From NCBI GenBank assembly GCA_903952205.1, contig CAJBEZ010000046.1:1-64000 (forward strand): a stretch of DNA of 64,000 bases, given 5' to 3'. This stretch comes from an uncultured Desulfomonile sp. Lineage in GTDB: Bacteria > Desulfobacterota > Desulfomonilia > Desulfomonilales > Desulfomonilaceae. The notes beneath the pieces were generated by a model. It was not told the origin of the DNA. It made no database searches and worked only from the letters and a program-made list of their open reading frames with translations. A program made the position numbers and the translations under genes. Shown here piece after piece: positions 17,708 to 27,629 of the stretch (the stretch's first letter is position 1; the number at the start of each line of letters is the position of its first letter).

Positions 17708-19774
17708 TCAGACCTTGAATCTGTTTACAAAGTCTTTAAGTCTTTGACCAAGTTGTTCAAGATTCCTCGCCGCTGTCTCCAGTTCCCTGGTTCCTTCAAC
17801 GCTTTGCCTCATGGCTTGTTCAATACTGTCCATCGCAGTCGAAACCTGTTCAACTCCTATGGATTGCTGGTCACTCGAAGCTGAAACGATGGTCAAAGCC
17901 TCGGTGGCTTCTTGGACACTCCTTGTGACTTCATCAATCGATTCACCAGCCTCCTGGGACTGTCTTGAACCGGCTTCTACGGCTTTGTTTCCCTGTTCTG
18001 TGGCCATAACCACTGCGCTTATTGAATTACGGATGTCCTCCAAAATCATCCTTACCTGATCTGTGGCTTGTCTGGATTGGTCCGCGAGTGTTTTGATTTC
18101 TTGGGCGACTACAGAGAATCCTTTGCCCTGCTCACCGGCTCTTGCCGCCTCTATTGAGGCGTTGACAGCAAGCAGCTTTGATTGCTCCGCCAAATCTTTT
18201 ACAGCCGCTATAATTTCTTCTATGGAAACGCTTTGCTCACTCAAACGGACCACAGTCTCGCCTATGGATTCCATTTGAGTCCTTATCAGACTCATTCTTT
18301 TAACAGTTTCCTCTGTGGCCTTTTTCCCTCCTTGGGCTACTTGGAAAGTAGTTTGTGACCTGTCTGATACGGATTTGGCTTTTTCACTCGACAGGTTGAC
18401 GGTCTGTTTGAGTTCTTCAACAGTGGTGGTTGTCTCGCTGACAGCTGAGGAAGTCTCGGCAGCGCTTGCGGCCAGTTCAGATGTTGTGGTGGAAATCTGC
18501 GTGGACGATGACATCAAGATGTTTACGCCTTCGAGAATTTCCTTGGTCTGTTGCCTGAGGTTTTCCACCATTAAGTGAAATGATCTTGTAAGTTGCCCTA
18601 TCTCGTCTCGTCGTTTTTCCAGAGTTACGTCTATGGTCAAATCTCCTTGACTAATCTTGGAGGCTTGATCCGACATTCTCCTGATGGGCTTTGAAACTCC
18701 GCGTGCCGCTATGAATGCTACGATGGACACAACAACAGCAATGATTAATCCGATGACAAATATGCGCCAAACTATATCCATTGCAAGAGCCAGCGATTCT
18801 TTTTCATCGATGTCTGAAATGATTGCCCAGTCAAAATCTGCGCTGAGATTTTCGTCCTTGTTAATGGCCGCTGGAAGATAATATATCAGCGAGATTTCCC
18901 CTCTAAGGTCCAACCCTATCATTGATCCGGATTCGCCTTTAAGCGCCAATTGAACTGCTTTGGTTTCGTCCTTCTTTTTCATGAAAAAGGATGAAGATTC
19001 AAAACGGGTGTCAGAGCGCATTAGGAAGTCTTGACCCACCAGCCTGGTCTCTCCTGTCTCCCCCACTCCTGTGGTACTTTTCATAATGTCTAAAATATGA
19101 CCAGGCTTGATAGCCAAGGCCAGTATCGCGTTCACTCCGGCGTCAGAATCTAAACCTATAGGGGCCGCAGCGAACATTAAATACGCCGCTGACGAACCAA
19201 AAACTGAGAAATCAACCACGGTCGGTTTTCTGGTCCTGGAAACTCGTTCCCAAATTTTTGCAAGCCCTGATTCTCTGTAAGGTCCATTCCTTAAACTTGT
19301 TCCCAAATCGACTCGTCGATTCAGGCTGTAAATGATGACCCCACTCAATGCGTCAATAATGAATATGTCCTCAAGGTTGTTGGATTCTTTTCCAATTGCC
19401 TGCATAAACTTCTTGAATGTCTGATCGAGATCGTTATGGGCTTTCTTGTAAACATCAGTCGCTGTCTCTAATGTGGATCCGCCACCCGCTTTGGAGTTGG
19501 CCGAACCGTGAGCCTGGATCTGAGATGTGCTGGTTACAACTGGATCTAGTGTCGCCATAAATTTTGTATCCGTCATAGCATGATTGAGATAACCGAGAAT
19601 TTGTTCTTTTCGAAGGTCGGCCGCCTCGTGAAGCTTTTGAAATTCTAGTTTCTTGAGCGCTGACAATGCGGTCCAATAAGACAACACCCCAACTAGCGCT
19701 ATCGGTAATAGGGAAACGGCAAGAAAAAGCGCCATCATTTTAGCCAGCAGGCTTCTAGCGAAGAAGTTGATCAT
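17708..19774 (-). CDS. Methyl-accepting chemotaxis protein
   Basis: This membrane chemoreceptor has about 688 residues. ATG 19774 ([14 protein letters not shown]) follows GGGAGA at the right distance and places the first membrane helix ([21 protein letters not shown]) directly at the N-terminus. An earlier TTG/ATG frame start at 19810 is less likely. A periplasmic region of about 290 residues (double-Cache-like size) ends in the second helix, [25 protein letters not shown] follows ([21 protein letters not shown]). The signalling domain is a long coiled coil with the hairpin tip [20 protein letters not shown] and no C-terminal CheR-binding pentapeptide. As the only receptor in the operon it is the WspA counterpart. 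Its ligand cannot be told. Confidence 0.95.
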   Translation of the reverse strand: MINFFARSLLAKMMALFLAVSLLPIALVGVLSYWTALSALKKLEFQKLHEAADLRKEQILGYLNHAMTDTKFMATLDPVVTSTSQIQAHGSANSKAGGGSTLETATDVYKKAHNDLDQTFKKFMQAIGKESNNLEDIFIIDALSGVIIYSLNRRVDLGTSLRNGPYRESGLAKIWERVSRTRKPTVVDFSVFGSSAAYLMFAAAPIGLDSDAGVNAILALAIKPGHILDIMKSTTGVGETGETRLVGQDFLMRSDTRFESSSFFMKKKDETKAVQLALKGESGSMIGLDLRGEISLIYYLPAAINKDENLSADFDWAIISDIDEKESLALAMDIVWRIFVIGLIIAVVVSIVAFIAARGVSKPIRRMSDQASKISQGDLTIDVTLEKRRDEIGQLTRSFHLMVENLRQQTKEILEGVNILMSSSTQISTTTSELAASAAETSSAVSETTTTVEELKQTVNLSSEKAKSVSDRSQTTFQVAQGGKKATEETVKRMSLIRTQMESIGETVVRLSEQSVSIEEIIAAVKDLAEQSKLLAVNASIEAARAGEQGKGFSVVAQEIKTLADQSRQATDQVRMILEDIRNSISAVVMATEQGNKAVEAGSRQSQEAGESIDEVTRSVQEATEALTIVSASSDQQSIGVEQVSTAMDSIEQAMRQSVEGTRELETAARNLEQLGQRLKDFVNRFKV

Positions 19775-19826
19775 CTCGGTTTCTCCCAGATGTAACAAGG
19801 CGATAAACACCTATTGGGTTTTAATT

Positions 19827-20390
19827 TCAGACACTCTCGTCAACAATTATGGACTTGTCGGAAAGGAAATTTTCCACGTTCAGTATCGTAAGTCTGTCGG
19901 AGACAATTCCATATAAATATTTTTCATTGATTCCGCTGAGAGTTGGAATATCCTGTTGGATCTCAGCTATTTTAACATGATTGACCCCTAAAATGTCATC
20001 CGCAAGAATCCCGACTTCCATTTCTTCGAATCCAATTATTATGACCTTTTCCTGATTCCGGGATTTAGCTTCGGGAAGGTTCAAGAGCCTTCTAATATCT
20101 AAAACTGAGAATATCTTTCCTCTGACATTAATGATTCCCATCACAAAAGATGGAACGCATGGGACCCTGGTAATCTGCCTTACAGGACAAACTTCCCTAA
20201 CAGTTTCTGATCCTACTCCATATCGTTCTGAACCCAGACAGAAGACCAGGACCTCAATCGATTGAGATTCTTTTTCGGTCTTGTCCTTTCGAGTTGCAAG
20301 GGCAACGGCCCTTTGTTTAAGAATCGCCGCTTTGTCAATTGTCCCTATGGGCCCAATGACATCCTTGATCCTTTTCGGTTGATCCTTCAT
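19827..20390 (-). CDS. cheW: CheW-type coupling protein (first copy)
   Basis: CheW bridges receptor and kinase. The 187-residue protein has an N-terminal basic extension of about 45 residues, then the CheW fold: VLVFCLGSERYGVGSETVREV, the conserved VPSFVMGIINVRGKIFSVLDIRRLL and IVSDRLTILNVENFL. ATG with GGAG 8 bases upstream. It lies between cheR and the receptor gene, with 52 bases to the latter. The two CheW proteins of this operon differ strongly, which fits WspB/WspD-like roles. Confidence 0.92.
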   Translation of the reverse strand: MKDQPKRIKDVIGPIGTIDKAAILKQRAVALATRKDKTEKESQSIEVLVFCLGSERYGVGSETVREVCPVRQITRVPCVPSFVMGIINVRGKIFSVLDIRRLLNLPEAKSRNQEKVIIIGFEEMEVGILADDILGVNHVKIAEIQQDIPTLSGINEKYLYGIVSDRLTILNVENFLSDKSIIVDESV

Positions 20391-20447
20391 TCATAAATCT
20401 CCGGCGTTTTGAAAGGTCTCTGCGAAATGACGTAAAGAAAATAACCA

Positions 20448-21950
20448 TCATGCCATGTTCAGAATGGCCGACTTTACCATTTCTTTTATGTGAACCGCTG
20501 TGGCGCCATCAGAATCCGGAACTATTTCTCCGGGCGCAAGTTGATCAAGGAGCGTCATGGCGTTTCGCAGGTATCTGAGGGATTCAGCCCGGTTATTTGG
20601 ACCGCTCTGAATTGTGCCAAGCGTTACGTTAGCCATGACGTGGTTCGGGTCCAGGAAAAGAACACGCTGAAGTCTTTCCACCGCTTCCTGGTTCATGTTT
20701 CTAGCCTGTAAAATTGAGGCGAACATGTGGTGATACGCAGGATTAAGTTTGTCCAACTTGAGAGCCGCTTCAATCGATTCTTGAGCTTCGTTCAACAATC
20801 CGAGATTGGCGCAAGCCCTCGCAAGGGTAAATTGTCGGTCTCCCAAGAGAGTCGGATCAGCCTCTTTATCCGGAAGGTTTTTTAGCAATTCTATGGTTTT
20901 TCTGTAATCTGAAATGGAGAGCGCTTTTCTTGCCAGTTCGAGATCATTCTTAAGATTTAGGGAGCGGGATTCCGCCCGAGATGGAACAGTGAGATCCTTG
21001 CGTGTAGAAGTTTTAGGAACAAGGGCAGTTGTGGGCTCAGGCTTCTCTATAATCCACCGATCCTGTTTTATATCCTCGACGATCTCAACCGAAGAGGAGA
21101 GAGGTTTTTCGCTAACCTTTCTCTTTCTACGAAAAAAAACGGCCCCAGGCGCCATAACGAGTTTAAGTTTGTGATTCGTCACATGTGGAACTTCACTAGG
21201 ACTGAGTATAAGCCAACCATCTTCACTCAACCACGAAAGCATTCTGTCAATGATTCTGTTCCGTAAATCAGAGGTAAAGTACATCATGGTGTTTCGACAA
21301 AGTATTATGTCCACCGGCGTAAAATCTTGAAGTGCTAATGAATAGTCCTGTGAGGCCATGTTCAGATAACGAAACTCAACCAAGGATATAACCGATGGAT
21401 CGAGCTGATATCCGCCGTCGGTTTTTGCGAAGAAGTCTTTCTTCAGCCACTGGGGAGCCCCTCTGAATGACCACTCTTTATAAAATCCTTGCATGGATTT
21501 CTCGAGTGATTCCTTGTTGACGTCGGTTCCCAAGATCCGAAACAGTAGTCCACTATGATTAGAAAATAACCTCTTGAAAAGAATCGCCAATGAGTACGGT
21601 TCTTCCCCGGTTGAACAACCGGCGCTCCATATCCGGAAGGGCGATAAATCTAAACGCCTAGATTTAATAAGGTCTGGAATTATTACGCGTTCAATGCCCT
21701 CAAACGTCTTGTAGTCTCTGAAAAAAAACGTCTCTCCAATAGTTAGAAGACTGGCTAGAATATCAATCTTCTTGTTTTGATCTTGAACATCTTCAAGCCA
21801 TTTTACAAACTCAGTGGTTGTTTCAAACCCGCGAGACAAGGACGCCCGAGAGAGAGTACGCTTCAGAGAGGGCCAATTCTTAGGAATGAAATCCAGACCA
21901 ACCAGGTCCCTGACGAAATCGGAAAATTTCTGGAGATCTGAGTCAGTCAT
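20448..21950 (-). CDS. cheR: CheR methyltransferase with C-terminal TPR repeats
   Basis: This SAM-dependent receptor glutamate methyltransferase opposes CheB. Residues 1-275 are CheR: an N-terminal helical part with LTIGETFFFRD, the SAM site FRIWSAGCSTGEEPYSLAI and VDIILCRNTMMYF. A charged linker (about 275-335) leads to three or four TPR-like helices (about 340-480; LNEAQESIEAALKLDKLNP, QEAVERLQRVLFLDPNH). The CheR-TPR arrangement is that of WspC and related alternative-function pathways. It starts 15 bases after the upstream cheW stop. Confidence 0.94.
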   Translation of the reverse strand: MTDSDLQKFSDFVRDLVGLDFIPKNWPSLKRTLSRASLSRGFETTTEFVKWLEDVQDQNKKIDILASLLTIGETFFFRDYKTFEGIERVIIPDLIKSRRLDLSPFRIWSAGCSTGEEPYSLAILFKRLFSNHSGLLFRILGTDVNKESLEKSMQGFYKEWSFRGAPQWLKKDFFAKTDGGYQLDPSVISLVEFRYLNMASQDYSLALQDFTPVDIILCRNTMMYFTSDLRNRIIDRMLSWLSEDGWLILSPSEVPHVTNHKLKLVMAPGAVFFRRKRKVSEKPLSSSVEIVEDIKQDRWIIEKPEPTTALVPKTSTRKDLTVPSRAESRSLNLKNDLELARKALSISDYRKTIELLKNLPDKEADPTLLGDRQFTLARACANLGLLNEAQESIEAALKLDKLNPAYHHMFASILQARNMNQEAVERLQRVLFLDPNHVMANVTLGTIQSGPNNRAESLRYLRNAMTLLDQLAPGEIVPDSDGATAVHIKEMVKSAILNMA

Positions 21951-21965
21951 TAGTTTGCCGCATGC

Positions 21966-22556
21966 CTAATTGGGGACGGGCGTTGTAATTGATGGATTTG
22001 CCTCATCTAAAATTGAAAGAATTAGGTCTATGTTGATAACCAGAACCAGTGAATCACCTAACCTAGCCACATGTCTAACGACCCCTGGGGATTTTGAATT
22101 AGTTTTTGAGGGTCGGGCCTCCTGTACAGAAAGTTCGTAGACACCTAACACGGAGTCGGCTACCAGTATAAGCTTTCGATTAGCGCTTTTTGAAATGACA
22201 AACTGATCAGAGAGATCAATTTCTTTATCAGGCGAATCAAGTATGCGCCGGGTGTTAAGAACTTGCACAACTTCTCCCTGAACATCCACGACGCCCAGAA
22301 CATATTTGTCGTTGTAGGGAAGGCGAGTAACTTGGACCGCTCTTACAACCCTTTCGACATTCAAGAGACTCAGTGCGTAGTCCTGATCATCAACTTTAAA
22401 TATGACGAAATGGTTCGAAAATGTTTCCATGCATGCCCTTGTTGAAACTTGCTTTAGGCCATTTTTATCAAAGATGGCAAAAATGGAATCTGGTGGCTTG
22501 GGTTTGCCTGACTCTACAAAGACAAAATTGCTGGGTTTAACCACGCCGATTCCCAT
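21966..22556 (-). CDS. cheW: CheW-type coupling protein (second copy, operon leader)
   Basis: This is a 196-residue CheW homologue. The fold begins near residue 47 (NHFVIFKVDDQDYALSLLNVERVV), with YVLGVVDVQGEVVQVLNTRRIL and LVLVINIDLILS following. The first 43 residues are a non-conserved extension. An internal ATG at 22430 (METFSNHF) with AAGGGC upstream is a possible alternative start. It is the first gene of the chemosensory operon, divergent from sucC across 271 bases that must hold both promoters. Confidence 0.9.
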   Translation of the reverse strand: MGIGVVKPSNFVFVESGKPKPPDSIFAIFDKNGLKQVSTRACMETFSNHFVIFKVDDQDYALSLLNVERVVRAVQVTRLPYNDKYVLGVVDVQGEVVQVLNTRRILDSPDKEIDLSDQFVISKSANRKLILVADSVLGVYELSVQEARPSKTNSKSPGVVRHVARLGDSLVLVINIDLILSILDEANPSITTPVPN

Positions 22557-22827
22557 TTAAGCCTAGCATATAATTGACTAAACATCAAATATTAAGGAAA
22601 TAAACGGACGGCATAAACCTTTTCACATTTGTTAGTCGCAGACAAGGGTTGGACGTGGGCTAGAGAAAGTTTCCCTTGCAAATCTACGGTTCAAGGGGTA
22701 GAGTTCATTCAACCGCTTAATAATCCCATAGAGATTTTTACCTTTTTTGAGGTTAACCGATTGCGTCAAGAGTCATCTCAATCGACGCCTTCCGAAAAGT
22801 CAACTACTTAGCAGGGTCAGGTCTACA

Positions 22828-24000
22828 ATGAATCTGCACGAATTCCAGTCCAAGAGAATTTTAATGGAAAAGGGCGTGAATGTGCCTCGGGGAACCGTGG
22901 TGTACGATGCCCTAGAAGCTTTGGTAGCAGCCAGGAATCTCAAGACGGATAAAATAGTCCTCAAAGCGCAGGCTCATTCTGGAGGTCGCGGAAAAGCTGG
23001 GGGAATATCCGTGCTCTCCATTGACGACGATGTGAAAAAGGTGGCCGAGCGAATTCTCCAGATGACTCTGGTTACAAATCAGACTGGACCACAGGGCAAA
23101 CCCGTGAGCGCTCTCCTTGTTGAAGAAGCCCCACGGATTGATGCAGAGTTGTACCTTGGTGTGGTTCTTGATCGGAATCATGGTGAAGTCACGATCATGG
23201 CCAGCCCCGCAGGAGGGATGGACATAGAAACCATAGCCAGGGAAGCTCCGGAAAAAATATTCACTGTCAAGGTTAATCCGTTGAGAGGCCTATGCCCCTT
23301 TCAAGCTAGAGCTTTGGCTTACAAACTCACAGATAAGAACATACTGGCCAACCAGATAGCCAATGCGGCAAAAGCCCTTTATGACATTTTTGTGGGCTAT
23401 GACTGTACCCTGGCTGAGATCAATCCTCTCGTGGTGTCGGGCGAAACGCTTTTGGCCCTCGACGCAAAGATCAACCTTGATGACCACGCATTGTTTCGCC
23501 GGCCTCAAATGGCGGCTTTGAGGGATAGGTCTCAGGAGGATCCGGTGGAACTGTCCGCACGACTGGCAGGCCTCAGTTATATAAGACTCGAAGGGGATAT
23601 AGGCTGCATGGTCAACGGCGCGGGCCTGGCCATGGCGACTCTTGATCTCATATCGATACATGGCGGTTCCCCCGCCAACTTTCTTGATGTCGGGGGTGGA
23701 GCCAGCGAACAAGTAGTTGCTGACGCTATGAATATTCTTCTTGACGATAAACGGGTTAAAGTTGTTTTCATCAATATCTTTGGCGGAATCCTGCGATGCG
23801 ATGTCCTGGCACGAGGGGTTATCAAGGCCATCAAGGAAAGAGGCCTTGAACTACCGGTTGTTGCACGCATAGAGGGCACAAACATTGATTTGGGCCGGAA
23901 ATTGTTTGCGGATTCGGGCCTTCCGATTCAGATGATGTCTTCGTTGGACGAAGCGGCGCAACTGGTTGTCGCAAAAGCTAAAGAACTCAGTGGAAATTGA
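22828..24000 (+). CDS. sucC: Succinyl-CoA synthetase (ADP-forming) beta subunit
   Basis: SucC pairs with SucD to convert succinyl-CoA, ADP and phosphate to succinate, CoA and ATP (reversible). It has an N-terminal ATP-grasp fold (MNLHEFQSKRILMEKGV, KAQAHSGGRGKAGGI) and a C-terminal flavodoxin-like part (NGAGLAMATLDLI, GGGASEQVVADA, NIFGGILRCDVLARG). ATG 22828 gives 390 residues, the normal length; the frame opens 27 codons earlier but without family similarity. sucD begins 17 bases after the stop. With the next two genes it forms the succinyl-CoA end of the methylmalonyl-CoA pathway. Confidence 0.96.
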   Translation: MNLHEFQSKRILMEKGVNVPRGTVVYDALEALVAARNLKTDKIVLKAQAHSGGRGKAGGISVLSIDDDVKKVAERILQMTLVTNQTGPQGKPVSALLVEEAPRIDAELYLGVVLDRNHGEVTIMASPAGGMDIETIAREAPEKIFTVKVNPLRGLCPFQARALAYKLTDKNILANQIANAAKALYDIFVGYDCTLAEINPLVVSGETLLALDAKINLDDHALFRRPQMAALRDRSQEDPVELSARLAGLSYIRLEGDIGCMVNGAGLAMATLDLISIHGGSPANFLDVGGGASEQVVADAMNILLDDKRVKVVFINIFGGILRCDVLARGVIKAIKERGLELPVVARIEGTNIDLGRKLFADSGLPIQMMSSLDEAAQLVVAKAKELSGN

Positions 24001-24016
24001 ATAATGGGGTAAGAAA

Positions 24017-24889
24017 ATGGCCATCCTCGTAAACAGGGAGTCGCGTATAATCTGCCAGGGTATAACCGGGCGTAATGGCACTTTTCACTCGCTCGCATGC
24101 AGGGATTATGGATCGAATTTGGTAGGAGGAGTCACTCCAGGCAAAAAGGGCGCCTTTGTTGACGGGATACCTGTTTTCAACACTGTCGAGGAAGCAGTTC
24201 AGGAAACAGGAGCTAACGTGTCCCTGATTTTTATCCCAGCCGCTCATGCCAAAGACCCGATCCTAGAAGCTGTTGACGCCGGCATCGAGGTCATAGTTTG
24301 TATAACGGAGGGTATTCCTCCGCTGGACACAGCTTCGGCGCTCTTCACCGTCAAGGAAAAGGGCAGAGTGCTTGTCGGCCCCAACACGCCTGGAATCATT
24401 TCTCCAGCCGAAAAATGCAAAGTTGGCATAATGCCTGGTTACATACATTCACCTGGTCCAGTAGGGGTGATTTCACGATCCGGCACACTAACCTATGAAG
24501 TCGTCGACCAATTGACGAAAGCCGGTATGGGGCAAAGCACCTGTTTGGGATTGGGGGGTGATCCGGTTGTCGGGCTCAGTTTCGTGGATTGCCTTAGACT
24601 GTTTCGCGATGATCCTAATACCGAAGCGGTAGTCCTCATAGGGGAAATCGGGGGATCCGCCGAGGAGCAAGCTGCGGATTTTATTAAAGCTGAATTTCAG
24701 AAACCTGTCATAGCCTATGTAGCCGGCCGACTTGCGCCCCCTGGAAAGAGAATGGGACACGCTGGAGCAATAATTTCCGGCGGTTCAGGCACGGCGCAGG
24801 GAAAGATCAAAGCGCTGAAGGACGTTGGAGTTGAGGTCGTGGAAAATCTTACCAAGGTTGGTCAGGTCGTTAGAGAAGTTCTCAAATGA
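24017..24889 (+). CDS. sucD: Succinyl-CoA synthetase alpha subunit
   Basis: This 290-residue CoA-binding and phospho-histidine subunit has N-terminal [20 protein letters not shown] (CoA-binding Rossmann part), [20 protein letters not shown], and the active-site histidine near residue 247 in [27 protein letters not shown] precedes the ATG. It lies 17 bases from sucC and 36 from the carboxyltransferase gene, so one operon is likely. Confidence 0.97.
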   Translation: MAILVNRESRIICQGITGRNGTFHSLACRDYGSNLVGGVTPGKKGAFVDGIPVFNTVEEAVQETGANVSLIFIPAAHAKDPILEAVDAGIEVIVCITEGIPPLDTASALFTVKEKGRVLVGPNTPGIISPAEKCKVGIMPGYIHSPGPVGVISRSGTLTYEVVDQLTKAGMGQSTCLGLGGDPVVGLSFVDCLRLFRDDPNTEAVVLIGEIGGSAEEQAADFIKAEFQKPVIAYVAGRLAPPGKRMGHAGAIISGGSGTAQGKIKALKDVGVEVVENLTKVGQVVREVLK

Positions 24890-24924
24890 GTTTGAAATGA
24901 TTAATCACTGAAGAGGAGTCTTAG

Positions 24925-26478
24925 ATGTCAATTATCGATGAAAAATTCCTCGAACTGGAGAGAAGACTTGAGGAAGCTGACCAGGCAGGCGGCCCAGACA
25001 AGATAGCAAAACATCACAAAGCCGGTAAAATGACAGCAAGGGAAAGGGTCCTTCAGCTTGTCGATCAAGGATCATTTGAAGAAATAGACAAATTTGTGGC
25101 GCATCGTTGTACAGACTTTGGAATGGATAAAACTCACATTCCTGGAGAGGGAGTTGTCACGGGTTTTGGAAGAATAAATGGCCGAGGAGTCTATGTATAC
25201 GCTCAGGATTTCACCGTTTTTGGAGGAAGTCTTTCTTTCACCCATGCCCAAAAGATGTGCAAAGTAATGGACCTGGCATACCGGAATGGTCTGCCTTTGA
25301 TAGGAATAAACGATTCCGGAGGCGCCAGAATTCAGGAAGGCGTGGAGAGTCTGGGGGGATATGGAGAGGTCTTTTACAGAAACGTAAGAGCCTCTGGTGT
25401 TGTACCGCAGATTTCAGTCATCATGGGACCTTGCGCTGGAGGCGCTGTCTATTCTCCGGCCGTAACGGATTTCATATTTATGACTGAGAAGACCAGCTAC
25501 ATGTTTATTACTGGGCCCCAGGTTATCAAGCAGGTCACGAGTGAAGACATCGACTCGGAGAGCCTGGGAGGGGCAAGAGTCCACGGTAGGGTATCCGGGG
25601 TGTGCCATTTCCATTTTCCCACGGAAGCCGAGACGATTGAAAGAGTCAGGGAACTGCATTCTTTTATTCCTGACAGCAACAGAGAAAAGGTCCCGTTGGT
25701 CATCTCGAATGATTCTCCTGATCGCGTTGTCACTGAACTCGATGCCGTAATTCCCGATAACTCGAGAAAACCCTACGACATGAAAAAGATCATCGTCCCC
25801 ACCCTTGATGATCAAAAATTCTTTGAAGTTCACGCTCACTATGCTCGCAATCTGATTACCGGATTTGGCCGACTCAACGGAGCCACCATTGGTATCGTAG
25901 CAAATCAACCAAACTGGATGGCCGGATGCCTTGACATTGAAGCGTCTGTCAAATGCGCTAGGTTCGTACGTTTCTGCGATTCCTTCAACATACCTATATG
26001 GACCTTATTGGATGTCCCGGGTTATCTGCCCGGCACACAACAGGAACATGGGGGTATCATCAAGCATGGGGCCAAAATACTTTACGCTTACGCCGAAGCT
26101 ACAGTGCCCAAGGTGACGCTCATTACCAGGAAAGCCTATGGAGGCGCTTACGTAGTAATGTCGAGCAAACATTTAAGGGCCGACATAAATCTTGCCTATC
26201 CAACGGCTGAAATAGCAGTCATGGGTCCGGAGGGAGCTATACAGATTCTGTTCCGTAAAGAGATCCAGGAGGCTGAGGACCCTGTGGCTCGTAGGAGTGA
26301 ATTGATCCGAGAATACATAGATCGTTTCGCAAGTCCTTATCGTGCGGCTGAGCTTGGTTTTATAGATCAGGTGATCTATCCTCGCGATACAAGAATAAAA
26401 TTGATAAAAGCTTTTGCGCAATTGGAAAACAAGGCGGATGAAAAGCCGAGAAGAAAACATGGTAATATACCATTGTAA
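24925..26478 (+). CDS. Acyl-CoA carboxylase carboxyltransferase (methylmalonyl/propionyl-CoA type)
   Basis: This 517-residue carboxyltransferase moves CO2 between biotin and an acyl-CoA, most probably propionyl-CoA to (S)-methylmalonyl-CoA or the reverse decarboxylation. Evidence is the N-terminal half with [19 protein letters not shown], the oxyanion site [21 protein letters not shown] and [17 protein letters not shown]. The C-terminal half has [22 protein letters not shown] and [17 protein letters not shown]. It matches MmdA/PccB length. No biotin carrier or biotin carboxylase is adjacent, so partners are encoded elsewhere. GAGGAG before the ATG. The context with sucCD and the B12 subunit supports the propionyl-CoA reading. 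Confidence 0.93.
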   Translation: MSIIDEKFLELERRLEEADQAGGPDKIAKHHKAGKMTARERVLQLVDQGSFEEIDKFVAHRCTDFGMDKTHIPGEGVVTGFGRINGRGVYVYAQDFTVFGGSLSFTHAQKMCKVMDLAYRNGLPLIGINDSGGARIQEGVESLGGYGEVFYRNVRASGVVPQISVIMGPCAGGAVYSPAVTDFIFMTEKTSYMFITGPQVIKQVTSEDIDSESLGGARVHGRVSGVCHFHFPTEAETIERVRELHSFIPDSNREKVPLVISNDSPDRVVTELDAVIPDNSRKPYDMKKIIVPTLDDQKFFEVHAHYARNLITGFGRLNGATIGIVANQPNWMAGCLDIEASVKCARFVRFCDSFNIPIWTLLDVPGYLPGTQQEHGGIIKHGAKILYAYAEATVPKVTLITRKAYGGAYVVMSSKHLRADINLAYPTAEIAVMGPEGAIQILFRKEIQEAEDPVARRSELIREYIDRFASPYRAAELGFIDQVIYPRDTRIKLIKAFAQLENKADEKPRRKHGNIPL

Positions 26479-26504
26479 ATGATTTATGGGCTAGAGGTGG
26501 TTTC

Positions 26505-26906
26505 ATGGAAAAGAAAATCAGAGTTGTTGTGGCCAAGCCAGGATTGGATGGTCACGACAGAGGAGCTAAAGTTGTCGCAAGAGCGCTCAGAGATGCTGGA
26601 ATGGAAGTTATCTACACTGGCTTGCGTCAAACTCCTGAAGCTATTTTTCAAACCTGTCTTCAGGAGGATGCTGACGTTCTATGTTTGAGTTCACTTTCTG
26701 GAGCCCATGACTATCTGTTCCCGCGAGTTGCAAATCTTTTCAAAGAAAAAAACATGAATGATGTACTTATCCTTGGTGGAGGCATAATTCCGGAAGAGGA
26801 TGTTCCCAGCCTCAAAGAGGCCGGAGTTACCGAGATTTTCGGCCCGGGAACTCGAACGGATGATATTGTCAATTATATTAAAACGCATGTTGGAAAATCA
26901 GTATGA
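26505..26906 (+). CDS. Methylmalonyl-CoA mutase, B12-binding small subunit
   Basis: This 133-residue stand-alone cobalamin-binding domain carries the base-off motif [21 protein letters not shown], then [17 protein letters not shown] and [19 protein letters not shown] and FGPGT, which are the conserved loops around the corrin. It corresponds to the C-terminal domain of fused mutases and to the separate small subunit of archaea and some anaerobes. The catalytic TIM-barrel subunit is not adjacent. AGAGGTGG precedes the ATG; 26 bases after the carboxyltransferase. It completes succinyl-CoA/methylmalonyl-CoA interconversion together with a large subunit encoded elsewhere. Confidence 0.94.
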   Translation: MEKKIRVVVAKPGLDGHDRGAKVVARALRDAGMEVIYTGLRQTPEAIFQTCLQEDADVLCLSSLSGAHDYLFPRVANLFKEKNMNDVLILGGGIIPEEDVPSLKEAGVTEIFGPGTRTDDIVNYIKTHVGKSV

Positions 26907-27065
26907 CACCAATCAAACTGTGAATAACATGATCAAATGCGATATCCGTTTCTTGTGACGAATTAATATCCCGGGTTTGATATCTGAGTTCAACCGAAAG
27001 AAAAGCCTGATTTTTTCTGATGCGATTGGCTTTGTGGTCTCTGATGTGGGTCTTGCAAGGAAGGG

Positions 27066-27094
27066 TTGATTTTTTGAATTAATTTTACTAATAC
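27066..27094 (+). promoter_or_regulatory. Candidate promoter for the SAP-domain gene
   Basis: TTGATT (27066-27071) and TAATAC (27089-27094) are 17 bases apart, about 50 bases before the ATG at 27145. Confidence 0.45.
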
Positions 27095-27144
27095 AATTAC
27101 TGCCGATGATACAGAGAATAGAGGTTTCACCAGGAGAAGATTAG

Positions 27145-27324
27145 ATGACTCTGCAAGAGATTAGAATAAAAGCCAGGGAATTGGGAATCAAGAACATCAG
27201 TACATTCAAAAAAGACGCACTGATCAGACAGGTCCAACAGGCAGAAGGCAACTCACCCTGCTTTAGGGGGATCGAGAATTGCGGTGAACTTGATTGCGCT
27301 TGGCGAGATGAATGTCAGTCCTAG
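27145..27324 (+). CDS. SAP/Rho-N-domain mini-protein with Cys-rich tail
   Basis: This is a 59-residue protein. The first 35 residues fit a SAP (Rho N-terminal-like) helix-extended loop-helix: TLQEIRIKARELGIKNIS followed by TFKKDALIRQVQQAE. Such domains usually bind nucleic acid. The tail carries four cysteines in CFRGIENCGELDCAWRDEC, which could bind a metal. AGGAGA lies 8 bases before the ATG and a promoter-like pair lies upstream. The binding role is a family inference; no partner gene is evident. Confidence 0.7.
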   Translation: MTLQEIRIKARELGIKNISTFKKDALIRQVQQAEGNSPCFRGIENCGELDCAWRDECQS

Positions 27325-27629
27325 ATTGATAGATATGAAAGAAAATTATCGAGGAGCGATTCTGAGCTATTTCTGAAACAGGCGTCAGGATCGCTTCTCG
27401 TGCCCTAGTTTTGATACTCGAATTGGCGCACTTCTATCTCTAGCTTTTTGAAGCTATTTTACACACCGATAACTCAAACGGTTCTTTATCTTCCGCATTG
27501 ACTAAAAAATTTCTTTTTGCCAAAAGAATCTATTGACCATCTGATTTGACTTTAACAGAATCACAGTTTTGGGCGGAATTCTAGTTTCATTTGACCAAAA
27601 GTTAACTCAACAAGACAAAGGGAGCAACA
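27325..27629. other. Gene-free stretch upstream of panB
   Basis: No ORF with a usable start occurs in these 305 bases. It is AT-rich, and TTGACTAAAA (27499) and TTGACTTT (27546) are isolated -35-like hexamers without a convincing -10. It must hold the panB promoter. Confidence 0.35.

Noticed and set aside
15207-22556. Flagellar chemotaxis cluster
   Set aside because: No cheY, cheZ, cheD, fli or flg genes, and the CheR-TPR and CheA-REC architectures point to an alternative-function pathway.
25414-25908. 164-codon minus-strand ORF
   Set aside because: Shadow of the carboxyltransferase gene, whose motifs cover the whole region.
24890-26504. Cobalamin riboswitch before the B12-dependent genes
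   Set aside because: The spacers are only 26-36 bases, too short, and no B12-box-like sequence was seen.
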